A stretch of DNA of 64,000 nucleotides from Melioribacteraceae bacterium. GTDB lineage: Bacteria > Bacteroidota > Ignavibacteria > Ignavibacteriales > Melioribacteraceae. Positions 1 to 8,630 of the stretch are shown one piece after another (the first letter of the stretch is position 1; each line of letters starts with the position of its first letter). The notes below the pieces were generated by a model. The model did not search any database, was not told the DNA's origin, and saw nothing but the letters and a program-made list of their open reading frames with translations. The DNA is taken from contig CP129490.1 of assembly GCA_030584085.1 (NCBI GenBank), positions 777,511 through 841,510 on the forward strand, written 5' to 3'. Both the position numbers and the translations under genes were made by a program.

Positions 1-1293
1 GAATTTAGAAGAAGATATCGTGACGAATTATTTTTAAAAGTAACAGGAGTTTCGGGGGGATTCTCAGTTATCGATAAAAATAAATTTGCTAACGATCTAT
101 CTAAAAGTGCCATTCTAAGTGTCATCAGAACCGGTGATAACGAGTATGTCAAAAAACCATTTGCCCTGAAAGGCGAAACAAAACTGCGAGTCTATGCCAT
201 TGGTGAAGGTACTGGTGACAGAATTTTTGACTATGCATGGATTTATAATGCTTCCACTTACGAAAAAGTTTGGCAGATGAGTACTCGACGTTCCGATTAT
301 GCCGGCGGTGCGGATAAAAATATTATGGTTGATGACGATATAACTTTACCTGCCGGAAATTACATTGCTGTTTATGTGACAGATGATTCACATTCTTTTA
401 ATGAATGGAATCAAATGCCTCCGGATGATCCGCAGTTTTGGGGATTAACAATCTGGCCTGCGACAGATAAAGATGCAAAAAACATCACAGCTTTTGACCA
501 AAGTGAAATCAACAAACCCTTTATTGAAATTATAAGAGTACGAGATAATGAATTCCGAAAGGAGGGTTTTACTCTTAAAAAAGATATGGAAATAATTATC
601 CATGCTTTCGGTGAGGGATATGATAAAAGAAGACTTTCTGACTTTGGTTGGATTGTAAATGCTGAAACCGGTGAGAAAGTTTGGCATATGGAAAAAGCAA
701 GTATTGAATATGGCGGCGGTGCCGAAAAAAATCGTATGGTGCATGAAACAATCAAACTGAAAAAAGGAAATTACATTGTTTATTATTCAACCGACGGTTC
801 GCATTCTTATGAAAAATGGAATGCCGCACCTCCATTTGATCCCGAAAGATGGGGAATCTCACTTTGGACTGTAAATAAAACTGACGAAAATAGTATATCT
901 TTATTCGATCCGGAAAACTTTCAGAGTGAAAAAGTAATTTCACAAATAGTAAGGGTCGGTAATCGTGCTTATGAAACCAAATCCTTTAAAATCGACAAAA
1001 CACAACAAGTCAGGATTTTAGCAATTGGTGAAGGTTCAAGCGGAAGAATGTATGATTACGGCTGGATTGAAAACACGGATACAAAAACCATAATCTGGGA
1101 GATGACTTACCGGAAAACCGATAGTGCCGGGGGAGCATCCAAGAATAGAAAATTTGACGGCATAATAACATTATCACCCGGAAATTATAAACTAATCTAT
1201 GAATCCGATGACTCACACTCCTACAGAGGTTGGAACTCGACCCCACCTCACAATCAAGAAATGTATGGTATTACTCTGATGAGAGTTGAATAA
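1..1293 (+). CDS. Tandem-repeat secreted/surface protein, 5'-truncated by window edge
   Basis: The frame is open from base 1 to the TAA at 1291-1293, so this is the last 430 codons of a longer gene. The ATG at 277 lies inside a repeat and is not the start. Three units of about 115-140 residues follow each other (residues about 41-176, 177-315 and 316-430 of the visible part), and residues 1-40 look like the tail of a preceding unit. Each unit contains, in order, an IxRV/IxRT turn, a GEG loop, DYGWI or DFGWI, a VW/IW-x-M strand, a GGAxKN turn, a GNY strand, DxSHS and WNxxPP, and ends in a G(I/L)(T/S)(I/L) strand. The all-beta look with aromatic and Gly-rich turns suggests a carbohydrate- or ligand-binding beta-sandwich, but I do not recognise the family. 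No C-terminal sorting domain is evident. Function unknown. Confidence 0.85.
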   Translation, partial: EFRRRYRDELFLKVTGVSGGFSVIDKNKFANDLSKSAILSVIRTGDNEYVKKPFALKGETKLRVYAIGEGTGDRIFDYAWIYNASTYEKVWQMSTRRSDYAGGADKNIMVDDDITLPAGNYIAVYVTDDSHSFNEWNQMPPDDPQFWGLTIWPATDKDAKNITAFDQSEINKPFIEIIRVRDNEFRKEGFTLKKDMEIIIHAFGEGYDKRRLSDFGWIVNAETGEKVWHMEKASIEYGGGAEKNRMVHETIKLKKGNYIVYYSTDGSHSYEKWNAAPPFDPERWGISLWTVNKTDENSISLFDPENFQSEKVISQIVRVGNRAYETKSFKIDKTQQVRILAIGEGSSGRMYDYGWIENTDTKTIIWEMTYRKTDSAGGASKNRKFDGIITLSPGNYKLIYESDDSHSYRGWNSTPPHNQEMYGITLMRVE

Positions 1294-1308
1294 TTATATT
1301 ATTTCGGA

Positions 1309-1345
1309 AAATCCCGCATCATTTAAGATGTGGGATTTTTTATTA
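1309..1345 (+). terminator. Rho-independent terminator
   Basis: A 12-bp stem (AAATCCCGCATC with GATGTGGGATTT, one G-T pair) around a 6-base loop is followed by a T-rich tract. It lies just after the tandem-repeat gene and may also end transcription of the converging reverse-strand gene. Confidence 0.8.
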
Positions 1346-1375
1346 TTTAGTTTCTTCTTGAATTCGGATATTGTT

Positions 1376-1834
1376 TTATTGATGATAAGATCTGCGTTCC
1401 AAGGTTGTGTTTTTTAAGCTCGTCACAATCCGAATATTCGTAATTCTTGACTCGTTACATTTTTTATTATTAACAATGATGTATCTAATATTTTTGGGTT
1501 TATTAGCAGTGGGTGATAAATTCCTTGAACTTGTAACAGTCACATTATATTCCTTTGGTTGATCATGTTGCGCGGCTGTTTTGCGTGAGAAAGTTGGTGC
1601 TGAATAAGTGTGAACAATTACATTTTTATTTTTTGTTAAATTTTTTGAAGTCAGCTGTCGATTATGATTGTTTATGTATTCACGTATATGTTTTCTTTTT
1701 TCGTGTAAATTTTCATCTTCCGGTTTCCGATTTGAGTCAGAGAATCTGGCAAACAAATACGAAAAACAGATCACAATAATTAAAGCAATCAAAATATATA
1801 TGATTACTGTTGCTATCTGGGGTATTAAATCCAT
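1376..1834 (-). CDS. Small single-pass membrane protein, function unknown
   Basis: 152 residues. Residues about 7-29 form one very hydrophobic segment (rich in I, L, V), followed by a long Lys/Arg/Asn-rich tail with no domain I recognise. The membrane segment starts too close to the N-terminus, and lacks a cleavage motif, to be a clear cleaved signal, so an N-terminal anchor with a cytoplasmic basic tail is likely. An AGGAA Shine-Dalgarno sequence sits a few bases before the ATG, which supports the start. The opposite-strand frames here look like shadows. It converges on the preceding repeat gene across the terminator. The low-complexity tail leaves some doubt that it is a conserved gene. Confidence 0.6.
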   Translation of the reverse strand: MDLIPQIATVIIYILIALIIVICFSYLFARFSDSNRKPEDENLHEKRKHIREYINNHNRQLTSKNLTKNKNVIVHTYSAPTFSRKTAAQHDQPKEYNVTVTSSRNLSPTANKPKNIRYIIVNNKKCNESRITNIRIVTSLKNTTLERRSYHQ

Positions 1835-1917
1835 CGTTCCTATATGAGATTAACAAAGATATAATTCAATTAAAGTGCCAGTAAATTTGCGTTTTGGGGG
1901 AAATTTAGAATGATGAA

Positions 1918-2133
1918 TTAGTTGGATTGTGTCTCATTATTATTATTTAAACTTTTTTGAGACAAATTTTTGGAATGAATTTGACTGTTTTCTTGAATAC
2001 AAACTTCACCTTTGCAGCATTCTTCAATATTAGTTCCGCAAATTCTGCATTGCCCGTGACCATGAACCCATACAATTTCGGTGAATTGACCGCACCAATT
2101 GCAGATAGTTTTAGAAGTAAAATTGTCTTTCAT
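1918..2133 (-). CDS. Small zinc-ribbon-like protein, function unknown
   Basis: 71 residues. The first 45 carry two CxxC knuckles (CNWC near residue 12 and CRIC near residue 30) followed by a CC pair and another Cys, with a His-rich VHGHGQ stretch between them. This pattern fits a small treble-clef or zinc-ribbon fold binding one or two zinc ions. The C-terminal 25 residues are Asn/Ser/Gln-rich and probably disordered. The cysteine spacing makes this strand far more credible than the overlapping forward frame. The ribosome binding site is poor (an AGG directly abutting the ATG), so the start is uncertain. No partner gene can be inferred: the neighbour at 2239 is divergent. Confidence 0.55.
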   Translation of the reverse strand: MKDNFTSKTICNWCGQFTEIVWVHGHGQCRICGTNIEECCKGEVCIQENSQIHSKNLSQKSLNNNNETQSN

Positions 2134-2238
2134 CCTGAAACCGGAATTGTTTATAAGTGTATCAATAATACAATTAATTTTTTTTCAAATGACCAAATTT
2201 TGTTATGTTCCATGTCCTATAATAAATAGAAGAGGGAA

Positions 2239-2658
2239 ATGAAACTAAACGTTATTGACCGAAGTAATTATCTCAAAGGACTTCTAGTCCTAATAAGCAA
2301 AGATAAAAAAATCTCCGAAGATGAAAAGAATTTCATAATGAGTATCGGTAATAAATTAGGGTTTGATAAAGAATTTACCGAGGAAGCAATTGATACACTT
2401 TTAGATAATGAATACATCTCTCAAGAACCACCATTGTTTTCAGATCAAGAATTTGCTAGAAGTTTTATAGAAGATGGAATTTCAGTCGCAATAACAGACA
2501 ATCAGTTCAGTCAACTCGAAATCGGATATTTAACATCAATTGCAAAAAAGAATAAAGTTGACAATCAATGGTTGGTACAGCAGCTCTCAACAGCTGAGCA
2601 TGCTTCAAGTAATGAAAGTTTTTATATACCTCATTTATCAGTAGAAAAATATCTTTAA
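2239..2658 (+). CDS. TerB-like domain protein
   Basis: 139 residues, all-helical. Residues about 10-45 (LLVLISKDKKISEDEKNF) resemble the first metal-binding helix pair of the TerB/tellurite-resistance-associated fold, in which acidic residues in the D-x-x-I-x-x-x-E pattern bind a divalent metal. A second similar region (ITDNQFSQLEIGYL) follows. A GAGGG Shine-Dalgarno precedes the ATG. It is 19 bases upstream of the tricorn protease gene and may be cotranscribed, but no functional link is known. TerB-like proteins are usually cytoplasmic and linked to stress responses; the role here is unknown. Confidence 0.65.
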   Translation: MKLNVIDRSNYLKGLLVLISKDKKISEDEKNFIMSIGNKLGFDKEFTEEAIDTLLDNEYISQEPPLFSDQEFARSFIEDGISVAITDNQFSQLEIGYLTSIAKKNKVDNQWLVQQLSTAEHASSNESFYIPHLSVEKYL

Positions 2659-2677
2659 ATAAAATAAAGGAACCCAA

Positions 2678-5600
2678 ATGAAAAAGATGTTATTCGTCTT
2701 TCTTCTTTCTTTTTCTTTCATCTCGATTCTGTATGCGCAAGATGAAGGAAGAATTTTAAGATTCCCCACAATTCACAATGATCAAGTTGTGTTTACCTAT
2801 GCCGGTGATCTTTACACCATCAATGTTAATGGTGGAGTTGCAAGAAAACTAACAACCAGTGTTGGAGTCGAAATTTTCCCAAGATTTTCAAACGACGGTA
2901 AATGGATTGCATTCACCGGTCAATATGATGGCAATACAGAAGTTTATCTGATTCCATCAACAGGTGGAATTCCTGAAAGAATTACTTACACCGCAACTTT
3001 AGGAAGAGATGATGTATCCGATAGAATGGGTCCTAATAATTTAGTAATGGGATGGACTCCAGATGATAAAAATGTTTTATTCCGCTCAAGAATGTATGAG
3101 TTCAATGATTTTAAAGGACATCTTTTCTTAGCTCCCGTTGATGGCAGTCTTCACAAACAATTACCTTTACCCAGAGGCGGCTTTGCGTCTTATTCCCCGG
3201 ACGGAAAAAAGCTAGCATATAATAGAATATTTCGTGAATTCAGAACTTGGAAGAAATATCGTGGCGGTATGGCTGATGATATTTCTATTTATGATTTTGA
3301 AACTAAACAAACTAAGACAATTGCTGAATCACCTGCACAAGATATTATCCCAATGTGGCATGGTGATAATATTTACTTCTTATCCGACCGTGATGAGAAC
3401 GCAAGAATGAACTTATACGTTTATAATTTAACGAACGGTGATACAAGAAAACTCACAAACTATACAGAGTTTGATGTGAAATTTCCGTCGCTCGGCAACG
3501 ATGCAATCGTTTATGAAAATGCAGGTTACATTTACAGATTCGATCTAGCTTCCGAGACGAGTAAAAAAGTTGAAGTACAATTTGCTGAGGATTTTGCGAT
3601 AAGTCGTCCGACAATGAAAGATGTCAGCAAAGAAGTAAGTAATTACGAAATTTCACCCGATGGAAAAAGAGCATTGTTCGGTGCAAGAGGTGATGTATTT
3701 ACGGTTCCAGCTAAAGAAGGTATAACGAGAAATTTAACTGAAACTTCCGGAGTGCATGAAAGAGGTTCTAAATGGTCACCGGATGGAAAATATATTGCTT
3801 ACATTTCCGATAAATCAGGTGAAGATGAGATATATATAATTACGCAAGATGGAAGTAGTGATGAAATTCAAATCACAAATCAAGGCGGTGCATACAAATG
3901 GCAATTAAGCTGGTCGCCCGATAGCAAGAAAATATTATTCTCCGACAGAGAATTAAAACTCTATTATGTTGATGTTGACTCAAAAAATGTCACTGAAGTT
4001 GCTAAAGGTGAAACCGGTAGAGGCATGTTCGGTTCATGGTCACCGGACAGTAGATGGATAACTTATTCATTACCAGAACATAGAAAGATGAACAGAGTTT
4101 GGGTTTATTCTTTAGATGAAAATAAGAGTTATCCGATAACAGATGAATGGAATAATTCCAGTTCGCCGATATTTTCTGAAGACGGAAAATATATTTACTT
4201 CGTTTCCCAAAGAGATTTTAGTCCAACCTATAGTTGGACAGAGTGGAATCATGCTTATCAAGATATGAGCGGTATTTATTTAATTACACTCTCGAAGGAA
4301 ACCAAATCACCATTCGAACCGAAAAATGATGAAGTATCAATAAAATCCGATGAGAAAGATTCAAAGAAAGACGAGAAAAAAGATTCTAAAGAAGAATCAA
4401 AAGATGTTAAAATTGATTTTGATGGAATAACTGTTAGAACCGTAAAAATTCCAATTTCGCCATCAAATTATTTTAATCTAACTTCGGTTGGAAATAAAAT
4501 TTATTACATGCGTAACGGAAGTAAAGACAGCAAATCAGTTTTCTTATTATATGATTTAGAAAAAGAAAAAGAAACTGAACTTGGAAACATTAACGGTTAT
4601 GAAATATCAGCTGACGGAAAGAAAATGTTAGCCGGTGCCAACGGTTCATATTATATAATTGATTTACCAAACGGCAAACTAGATCTTTCGGAAAAACTGG
4701 ATCTTTCAGGTTTAACAGTAATGTTAAACAAACATGATGAATGGAATCAAATTTTTCATCAAACAGCTCGTGCTGTTAGAGATTTCTTCTATGTTGAAAA
4801 TTATCACGGACTAGATTGGAACGCCAATGTTAAGAAATATGAACCTCTCCTTGAAGATGTTAACCATAGAATTGATTTATCATACATTATGGGTGAAATG
4901 GTAGGCGAATTAAATGTCGGTCATGCTTATGTCGGTGGCGGCGATTATGATAAAGCTGATAGAATTAAAACCGGTTTACTAGGCGCTCAAGTTGAGTTGG
5001 ATAAATCAGGTTATTACAAAATTACTAAGATTCTTGACGGTGCAAATTGGGATAAGTCGCTTCGTTCACCTTTACAAGAAATTGGTGTTAATGTAAATGT
5101 CGGTGATTACATCATCGCAGTGGATGGAAAGCAATTAAATGAATCAACAAATTTATTTGCCGAACTTGTAGGCAAAGCAAATAAACAAGTTGTATTGACC
5201 GTGAACAGCAAAGCATCAAAAGACGGCGCAAAAGATTATACTGTAATTCCAACCGATAATGAACATGATCTTTATTATTACAACTGGGTAAAAGATAACA
5301 TCGAAAAAGTGAACAAAGCTACCGATGGAAAAGTTGGATATGTTCATATCCCGGATATGGGAGTTGGCGGTTTAAATGAATTTGTAAAACGATATTATCC
5401 TCAACTCGGTAAAGAAGCGTTAATAGTTGACGTTCGCGGAAACGGTGGAGGAAACGTTTCACCTATGATTATAGAAAGATTACGCCGCGAAGCTATTATG
5501 ATGGACAATGTTAGAAATAATAAACCATCACCCGATCCTGATGGAATGGTTGTAGGACCAAAAGTAATGTTAATTGATGAGTTCTCCGCTTCCGATGGAG

Positions 5601-5938
5601 ACATTGTAAATTACCGTTTCAAACAATATGGTCTCGGACCAATAATCGGTAAAAGAAGCTGGGGCGGAACGGTTGGAATTTGGGGTTCGCTGCCATATTT
5701 GGATGGCGGAACAGTTATGGTTCCCGAAGCCGGTCTATTTGATCTAAACGGAAAAGATTGGCTGATTGAAGGAACAGGTGTTCAACCTGATATAGTAGTT
5801 GATAACGATCCCGCAAAAGAATGGGAGGGAATTGATCAACAATTAAACAGAGCGATTGAAGAAATTCAAAAACTCATGAAAGAATATCCAACAAAACTCC
5901 CCGAAAAAGCACCCGATGGTGATATAAAAGTAAATTAA
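2678..5938 (+). CDS. Tricorn-type protease (S41 family), secreted
   Basis: 1086 residues. An N-terminal signal peptide ends near residue 20 (YAQ). Then come TolB/WD40-like beta-propeller repeats (residues about 25-540, with recurrent SPDGK, SNDGK and SPDSK blades), a Lys/Asp/Glu-rich linker (about 555-590), a second short propeller-like part, a helical core domain, a PDZ domain (about 770-860) and an S41 protease domain. Candidate catalytic residues match Thermoplasma tricorn in order and spacing: H749 (GHAYVGGGD), S972 (SASDGD) and E1031 (IEGTGVQPDI). The residue before the His is Gly where archaeal tricorn has Ser. Tricorn homologues degrade oligopeptides; with the signal peptide this one probably acts in the periplasm or outside. 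Length fits the family (about 1070-1100). Confidence 0.93.
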   Translation: MKKMLFVFLLSFSFISILYAQDEGRILRFPTIHNDQVVFTYAGDLYTINVNGGVARKLTTSVGVEIFPRFSNDGKWIAFTGQYDGNTEVYLIPSTGGIPERITYTATLGRDDVSDRMGPNNLVMGWTPDDKNVLFRSRMYEFNDFKGHLFLAPVDGSLHKQLPLPRGGFASYSPDGKKLAYNRIFREFRTWKKYRGGMADDISIYDFETKQTKTIAESPAQDIIPMWHGDNIYFLSDRDENARMNLYVYNLTNGDTRKLTNYTEFDVKFPSLGNDAIVYENAGYIYRFDLASETSKKVEVQFAEDFAISRPTMKDVSKEVSNYEISPDGKRALFGARGDVFTVPAKEGITRNLTETSGVHERGSKWSPDGKYIAYISDKSGEDEIYIITQDGSSDEIQITNQGGAYKWQLSWSPDSKKILFSDRELKLYYVDVDSKNVTEVAKGETGRGMFGSWSPDSRWITYSLPEHRKMNRVWVYSLDENKSYPITDEWNNSSSPIFSEDGKYIYFVSQRDFSPTYSWTEWNHAYQDMSGIYLITLSKETKSPFEPKNDEVSIKSDEKDSKKDEKKDSKEESKDVKIDFDGITVRTVKIPISPSNYFNLTSVGNKIYYMRNGSKDSKSVFLLYDLEKEKETELGNINGYEISADGKKMLAGANGSYYIIDLPNGKLDLSEKLDLSGLTVMLNKHDEWNQIFHQTARAVRDFFYVENYHGLDWNANVKKYEPLLEDVNHRIDLSYIMGEMVGELNVGHAYVGGGDYDKADRIKTGLLGAQVELDKSGYYKITKILDGANWDKSLRSPLQEIGVNVNVGDYIIAVDGKQLNESTNLFAELVGKANKQVVLTVNSKASKDGAKDYTVIPTDNEHDLYYYNWVKDNIEKVNKATDGKVGYVHIPDMGVGGLNEFVKRYYPQLGKEALIVDVRGNGGGNVSPMIIERLRREAIMMDNVRNNKPSPDPDGMVVGPKVMLIDEFSASDGDIVNYRFKQYGLGPIIGKRSWGGTVGIWGSLPYLDGGTVMVPEAGLFDLNGKDWLIEGTGVQPDIVVDNDPAKEWEGIDQQLNRAIEEIQKLMKEYPTKLPEKAPDGDIKVN

Positions 5939-5949
5939 TTTCATCTAGA

Positions 5950-5990
5950 GAGATTCCATCTTTCCACAAGATGGAATCTCTTTTTCTTTT
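5950..5990 (+). terminator. Rho-independent terminator after the tricorn gene
   Basis: A perfect 13-bp stem (GAGATTCCATCTT with AAGATGGAATCTC) with a 5-base loop, followed by TTTTTCTTTT. Confidence 0.9.
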
Positions 5991-6051
5991 TTCCATTTGA
6001 TACATATCTCATTTTAATTTATACTTACCATCCCAATAGATAAAATAATTA

Positions 6052-6864
6052 ATGAAAGACCCGGCATTGATTACAACTTACAATAATGTTGATGAAATAA
6101 TTGGTCACCACGAATTACTTCATGAATATTATAGTATTAATCTCAAAAACGAACGTGATATTATTATTTGGTTTCCGCCTTCTTATCAATCCAGTTCAAA
6201 AAGATATCCGGTGCTTTATATGCATGACGGGCAGAATTTATTTTCTCCTTCAACGGCTTTCATAGGTAAAGATTGGCGAGTTGATGAAACGGCTACTAAC
6301 CTTATCAATCAAAGAAAAATTGAAGAGTTTATTGTTGTTGGGATTTATAACAATTCGGAAAGATTGGAAGAATATAATCTTTGGACGGTTAAAGGTAAAA
6401 AGTACGCAAGTTTTATTATGCGCGAATTGAAACCGTACATTGATGAATCCTACCGCACGAAAAAAGATAGATTAAATACTTTTATAATGGGTTCATCACT
6501 TGGTGGATTATATTCATTTCAATTAATATGGAATTTCCCAAGCATATTTTCAAAAGCAGCGTGTCTATCAAGTTCGTTCTGGGTAGAAGAAAAAAAGATA
6601 TTTAAAGAAATTAAAAATGATAAAACTCCTTTAAAGGATATTTCTTTATACATCGATTGCGGCAGTGAAGAAGAAAAATTAATTGATGATTCAAAAAATA
6701 TGATGAAACTCTTAGAAAAAATAGGTTATGTGAAAAATCAAAACTTGTTCACTCATATTGAAAAAGGCGGGAAGCATACCGAAGAAGACTGGGCAAATAG
6801 ATTACATATTCCATTTACAAAACTATTCCCGAGGAAAAATGATTCCAGCATCTACATTGGTTGA
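6052..6864 (+). CDS. Alpha/beta-hydrolase, esterase D/enterochelin-esterase-like
   Basis: 270 residues, no signal peptide. YPVLYMHDGQNLF near residues 52-64 is the hallmark strand and oxyanion loop of the putative esterase family (COG2819/Fes-like). The nucleophile elbow is GSSLGG (about residues 147-152), with the second Ser as nucleophile. A late His in GGKHTEEDW (about 239-247) is the likely catalytic base. The family hydrolyses carboxylic or siderophore esters; the substrate cannot be read from sequence. No clear Shine-Dalgarno precedes the ATG. The 3' end overlaps the next gene by 26 bases, implying cotranscription. Confidence 0.85.
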   Translation: MKDPALITTYNNVDEIIGHHELLHEYYSINLKNERDIIIWFPPSYQSSSKRYPVLYMHDGQNLFSPSTAFIGKDWRVDETATNLINQRKIEEFIVVGIYNNSERLEEYNLWTVKGKKYASFIMRELKPYIDESYRTKKDRLNTFIMGSSLGGLYSFQLIWNFPSIFSKAACLSSSFWVEEKKIFKEIKNDKTPLKDISLYIDCGSEEEKLIDDSKNMMKLLEKIGYVKNQNLFTHIEKGGKHTEEDWANRLHIPFTKLFPRKNDSSIYIG

Positions 6865-7339
6865 AAAATTGGATTTGCAGCCGCATCCGGAAGGTGGATA
6901 TTTCAAAGAAGTTTACCGTTCCGATGAACTTATAAAAGTTGAGGGATTACCTGAACGTTATTCATCCGAAAGATGTTTTAGCACTTCAATTTATTACATG
7001 TTGGTAGGCGAACAGTTTTCCGCATTTCATAAATTACAATCGGATGAAACTTGGCATTTTTATTTAGGCTCACCGATTGTCTTACATTTAATTTCGTCGG
7101 AAGGGAATTATTCTAAAATTATTCTCGGACAGAATATTACTGAGGATGAAAATCTACAATACACAATTCCAAGAGAAACATGGTTTGCCGCGGAAGTAAA
7201 AGACAAAACTACTTATTCGCTTGTCGGATGTACAGTTTCACCCGGATTTGATTTTGCTGATTTTGAAATGGGAGATCGAAAAACACTTCTTGATAAGTTC
7301 CAGCAGCATCAAAATTTAATTAAACAATTTTCACAATAA
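6839..7339 (+). CDS. Cupin family protein (DUF985/YML079w-like)
   Basis: 166 residues from the ATG at 6839, chosen because GAGGAAAA lies immediately upstream and because homologues begin close to the LxLxPHPEGGYFKE motif. A longer in-frame start at 6758 would lie deep inside the esterase gene. Residues about 12-25 (LQPHPEGGYFKEVYRS), then STSIYYML, FHKLQSDETWHFYLG and WFAAEV are the conserved blocks of the cupin_5 fold. The His/Glu residues could bind a metal or sugar nucleotide, but the family's reaction is not established. The 26-base overlap with the esterase gene suggests translational coupling. Confidence 0.88.
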   Translation: MIPASTLVEKLDLQPHPEGGYFKEVYRSDELIKVEGLPERYSSERCFSTSIYYMLVGEQFSAFHKLQSDETWHFYLGSPIVLHLISSEGNYSKIILGQNITEDENLQYTIPRETWFAAEVKDKTTYSLVGCTVSPGFDFADFEMGDRKTLLDKFQQHQNLIKQFSQ

Positions 7340-7615
7340 TTATTTCGTGAGTTTTAGTCCTCGGATAGTTGTTATAAAAGATATTTGAGCTTCTAATCCT
7401 TTTTAATAATATACTCTTGTCTTGATTTATTTTATTCATTGAGCTAGTTTTCTAATACAATCAATTCCTTGCTAGAGACATTTTGATATAATCTATATTC
7501 AAATTTCTCTCCTCCTTTACAGCGCTTCTCCCAAGGACATATAATCATTTTTCAGGTTTGTTTAATCACCTTAAGTGTTTTTTTAAATAGTTCATCTAAA
7601 TTCCTTGGAGGTACC

Positions 7616-8236
7616 GTGCTTAAAAAAATTACACTATCAATTTGTTTAGTTCTTTTAGTAGTTATTTCAACGAGTGCTCAAAACTCAGGAAAGCATGAAC
7701 ATGATGGATTTTTTATGAGAATTTTGGTAGGTCCATCATACACAACTCAAGTTTATGATGGTGCCCCTTCAGAGATGGAAGTAAAGGGAGTTTCTGCATC
7801 TTTCGGTTTTCAAATTGGAGCTACAATTGCTGAGAATTTAATTGCTTTCGGCGAAGTAAGCGGGTCAACAATCACAAATCCGGATATTGAAATTAACGGT
7901 ACAGTTCACGAAACCGATGAAACTAAATCTTCAAGTTTCGGTTTCGGAGGTGGTATGACATATTATATCATGCCGCTAAATTTTTACTTTACCGCATCTG
8001 TGTTAGCTTCCAAAATGAAAATGGAGTACACAAAAGGTTCGGTTAAATATGAAGGTGAATCCGATATGGGAATTGGTGTTTTTGCCGGTGTAGGGAAAGA
8101 ATGGTGGATTGCTGATGATTGGGCTTTGGGAGCTTGTGCATTTTTCTCTTACGCTAATGTCCCGGATAAAGGTAGTTCCGATATTACTATTGCTTGCACA
8201 ACTTTTGGAATTGCTTTTTCAGCTACCTTCCAATAG
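7616..8236 (+). CDS. Outer membrane beta-barrel protein
   Basis: 206 residues starting at a GTG preceded by GGAGG. A cleavable signal peptide (hydrophobic core LSICLVLLVVIS, cleavage near SAQ, residues 20-22) leads into alternating beta-strand sequence rich in Gly and aromatics. The last residue is preceded by an aromatic strand (IAFSATFQ), consistent with a small 8-strand OmpA/OprF-type or outer-membrane-protein-beta-barrel fold. It stands alone after a 276-base spacer in which I see no gene. Function unknown. Confidence 0.75.
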   Translation: MLKKITLSICLVLLVVISTSAQNSGKHEHDGFFMRILVGPSYTTQVYDGAPSEMEVKGVSASFGFQIGATIAENLIAFGEVSGSTITNPDIEINGTVHETDETKSSSFGFGGGMTYYIMPLNFYFTASVLASKMKMEYTKGSVKYEGESDMGIGVFAGVGKEWWIADDWALGACAFFSYANVPDKGSSDITIACTTFGIAFSATFQ

Positions 8237-8256
8237 TTAACAAATTATCTATTCGA

Positions 8257-8313
8257 AAATGTAGTGAACGCAAATTTTGCGTTCACTACATAAATAATTT
8301 TTACAAATTAAAG
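8257..8313. repeat. Direct repeat copy 1, containing a 14-bp-arm palindrome
   Basis: 57 bases matching 9030-9086 at 55 positions, exactly 773 bases apart. It contains the palindrome at 8261-8289 (arms GTAGTGAACGCAAA and TTTGCGTTCACTAC, one central base). Its right end duplicates, in reverse orientation, the last codons and the stop of glnA. It flanks the toxin-antitoxin pair on the left. Confidence 0.9.
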
Positions 8314-8324
8314 AGAAAATCCAA

Positions 8325-8372
8325 TTGCTAATAAAAATAACTTGACGTATATTAATTACAAAATGTACGTCA
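8325..8372 (+). promoter_or_regulatory. Promoter and likely autoregulatory operator of the TA pair
   Basis: A candidate -35 TTGCTA (8325-8330) and -10 TATATT (8348-8353) are separated by 17 bases. The inverted repeat TGACGTA (8343-8349) and TACGTCA (8366-8372), 16 bases apart, overlaps the -10 and the expected transcription start. That is where an antitoxin would bind to repress its own operon. Operator role is inferred from position and symmetry. Confidence 0.55.
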
Positions 8373-8387
8373 GATTTAGGGAAATCT

Positions 8388-8630
8388 ATGCAAACAAAAT
8401 TAACTTTAAGAATAGACGAAAAAGTAATCGAAAAGGCTAAAAGAATTTCTCGTAAACGAGGAAAGTCCATTTCAAAAATGGTTTCGGATTTTATACAAAA
8501 TGAAGATCGCAAGGAGAATGAATCCGTAGAAGTTTATCCGCCAATAACCAAGAAATTAAAAGGACTAATTAAAGAGAAAGAATTTAAGAAGGATGATTAC
8601 TACAACTATCTTGAAGAAAAACATAAATGA
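8388..8630 (+). CDS. Antitoxin, DUF6364-like
   Basis: 80 residues. The N-terminal LTLRIDEKVIEKAK strand-helix followed by KRGKSISKMVSDFI is the ribbon-helix-helix-like pattern of DUF6364 antitoxins. The C-terminal half (PPITKKLKGLI, then DDYYNYLEEK) is the usual toxin-binding tail. It overlaps the PIN toxin gene by 4 bases (ATGA), typical of VapBC-like modules. An AGGGAAA motif precedes the ATG, and an inverted repeat lies upstream, consistent with autorepression. Confidence 0.88.
   Translation: MQTKLTLRIDEKVIEKAKRISRKRGKSISKMVSDFIQNEDRKENESVEVYPPITKKLKGLIKEKEFKKDDYYNYLEEKHK

Noticed and set aside
411-755. Reverse-strand open frames inside the tandem-repeat gene
   Set aside because: They are shadows of a clearly coding forward frame with repeat structure; no Shine-Dalgarno and no domain.
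1957-2229. Forward frame of 90 codons over the small zinc-ribbon gene
   Set aside because: The opposite strand has regularly spaced CxxC motifs; the forward product has no recognisable feature and ends in low-complexity sequence.
6758-6838. Longer start for the cupin gene
   Set aside because: It would lie 107 bases inside the esterase gene and lacks a ribosome site, whereas the ATG at 6839 follows GAGGAAAA.
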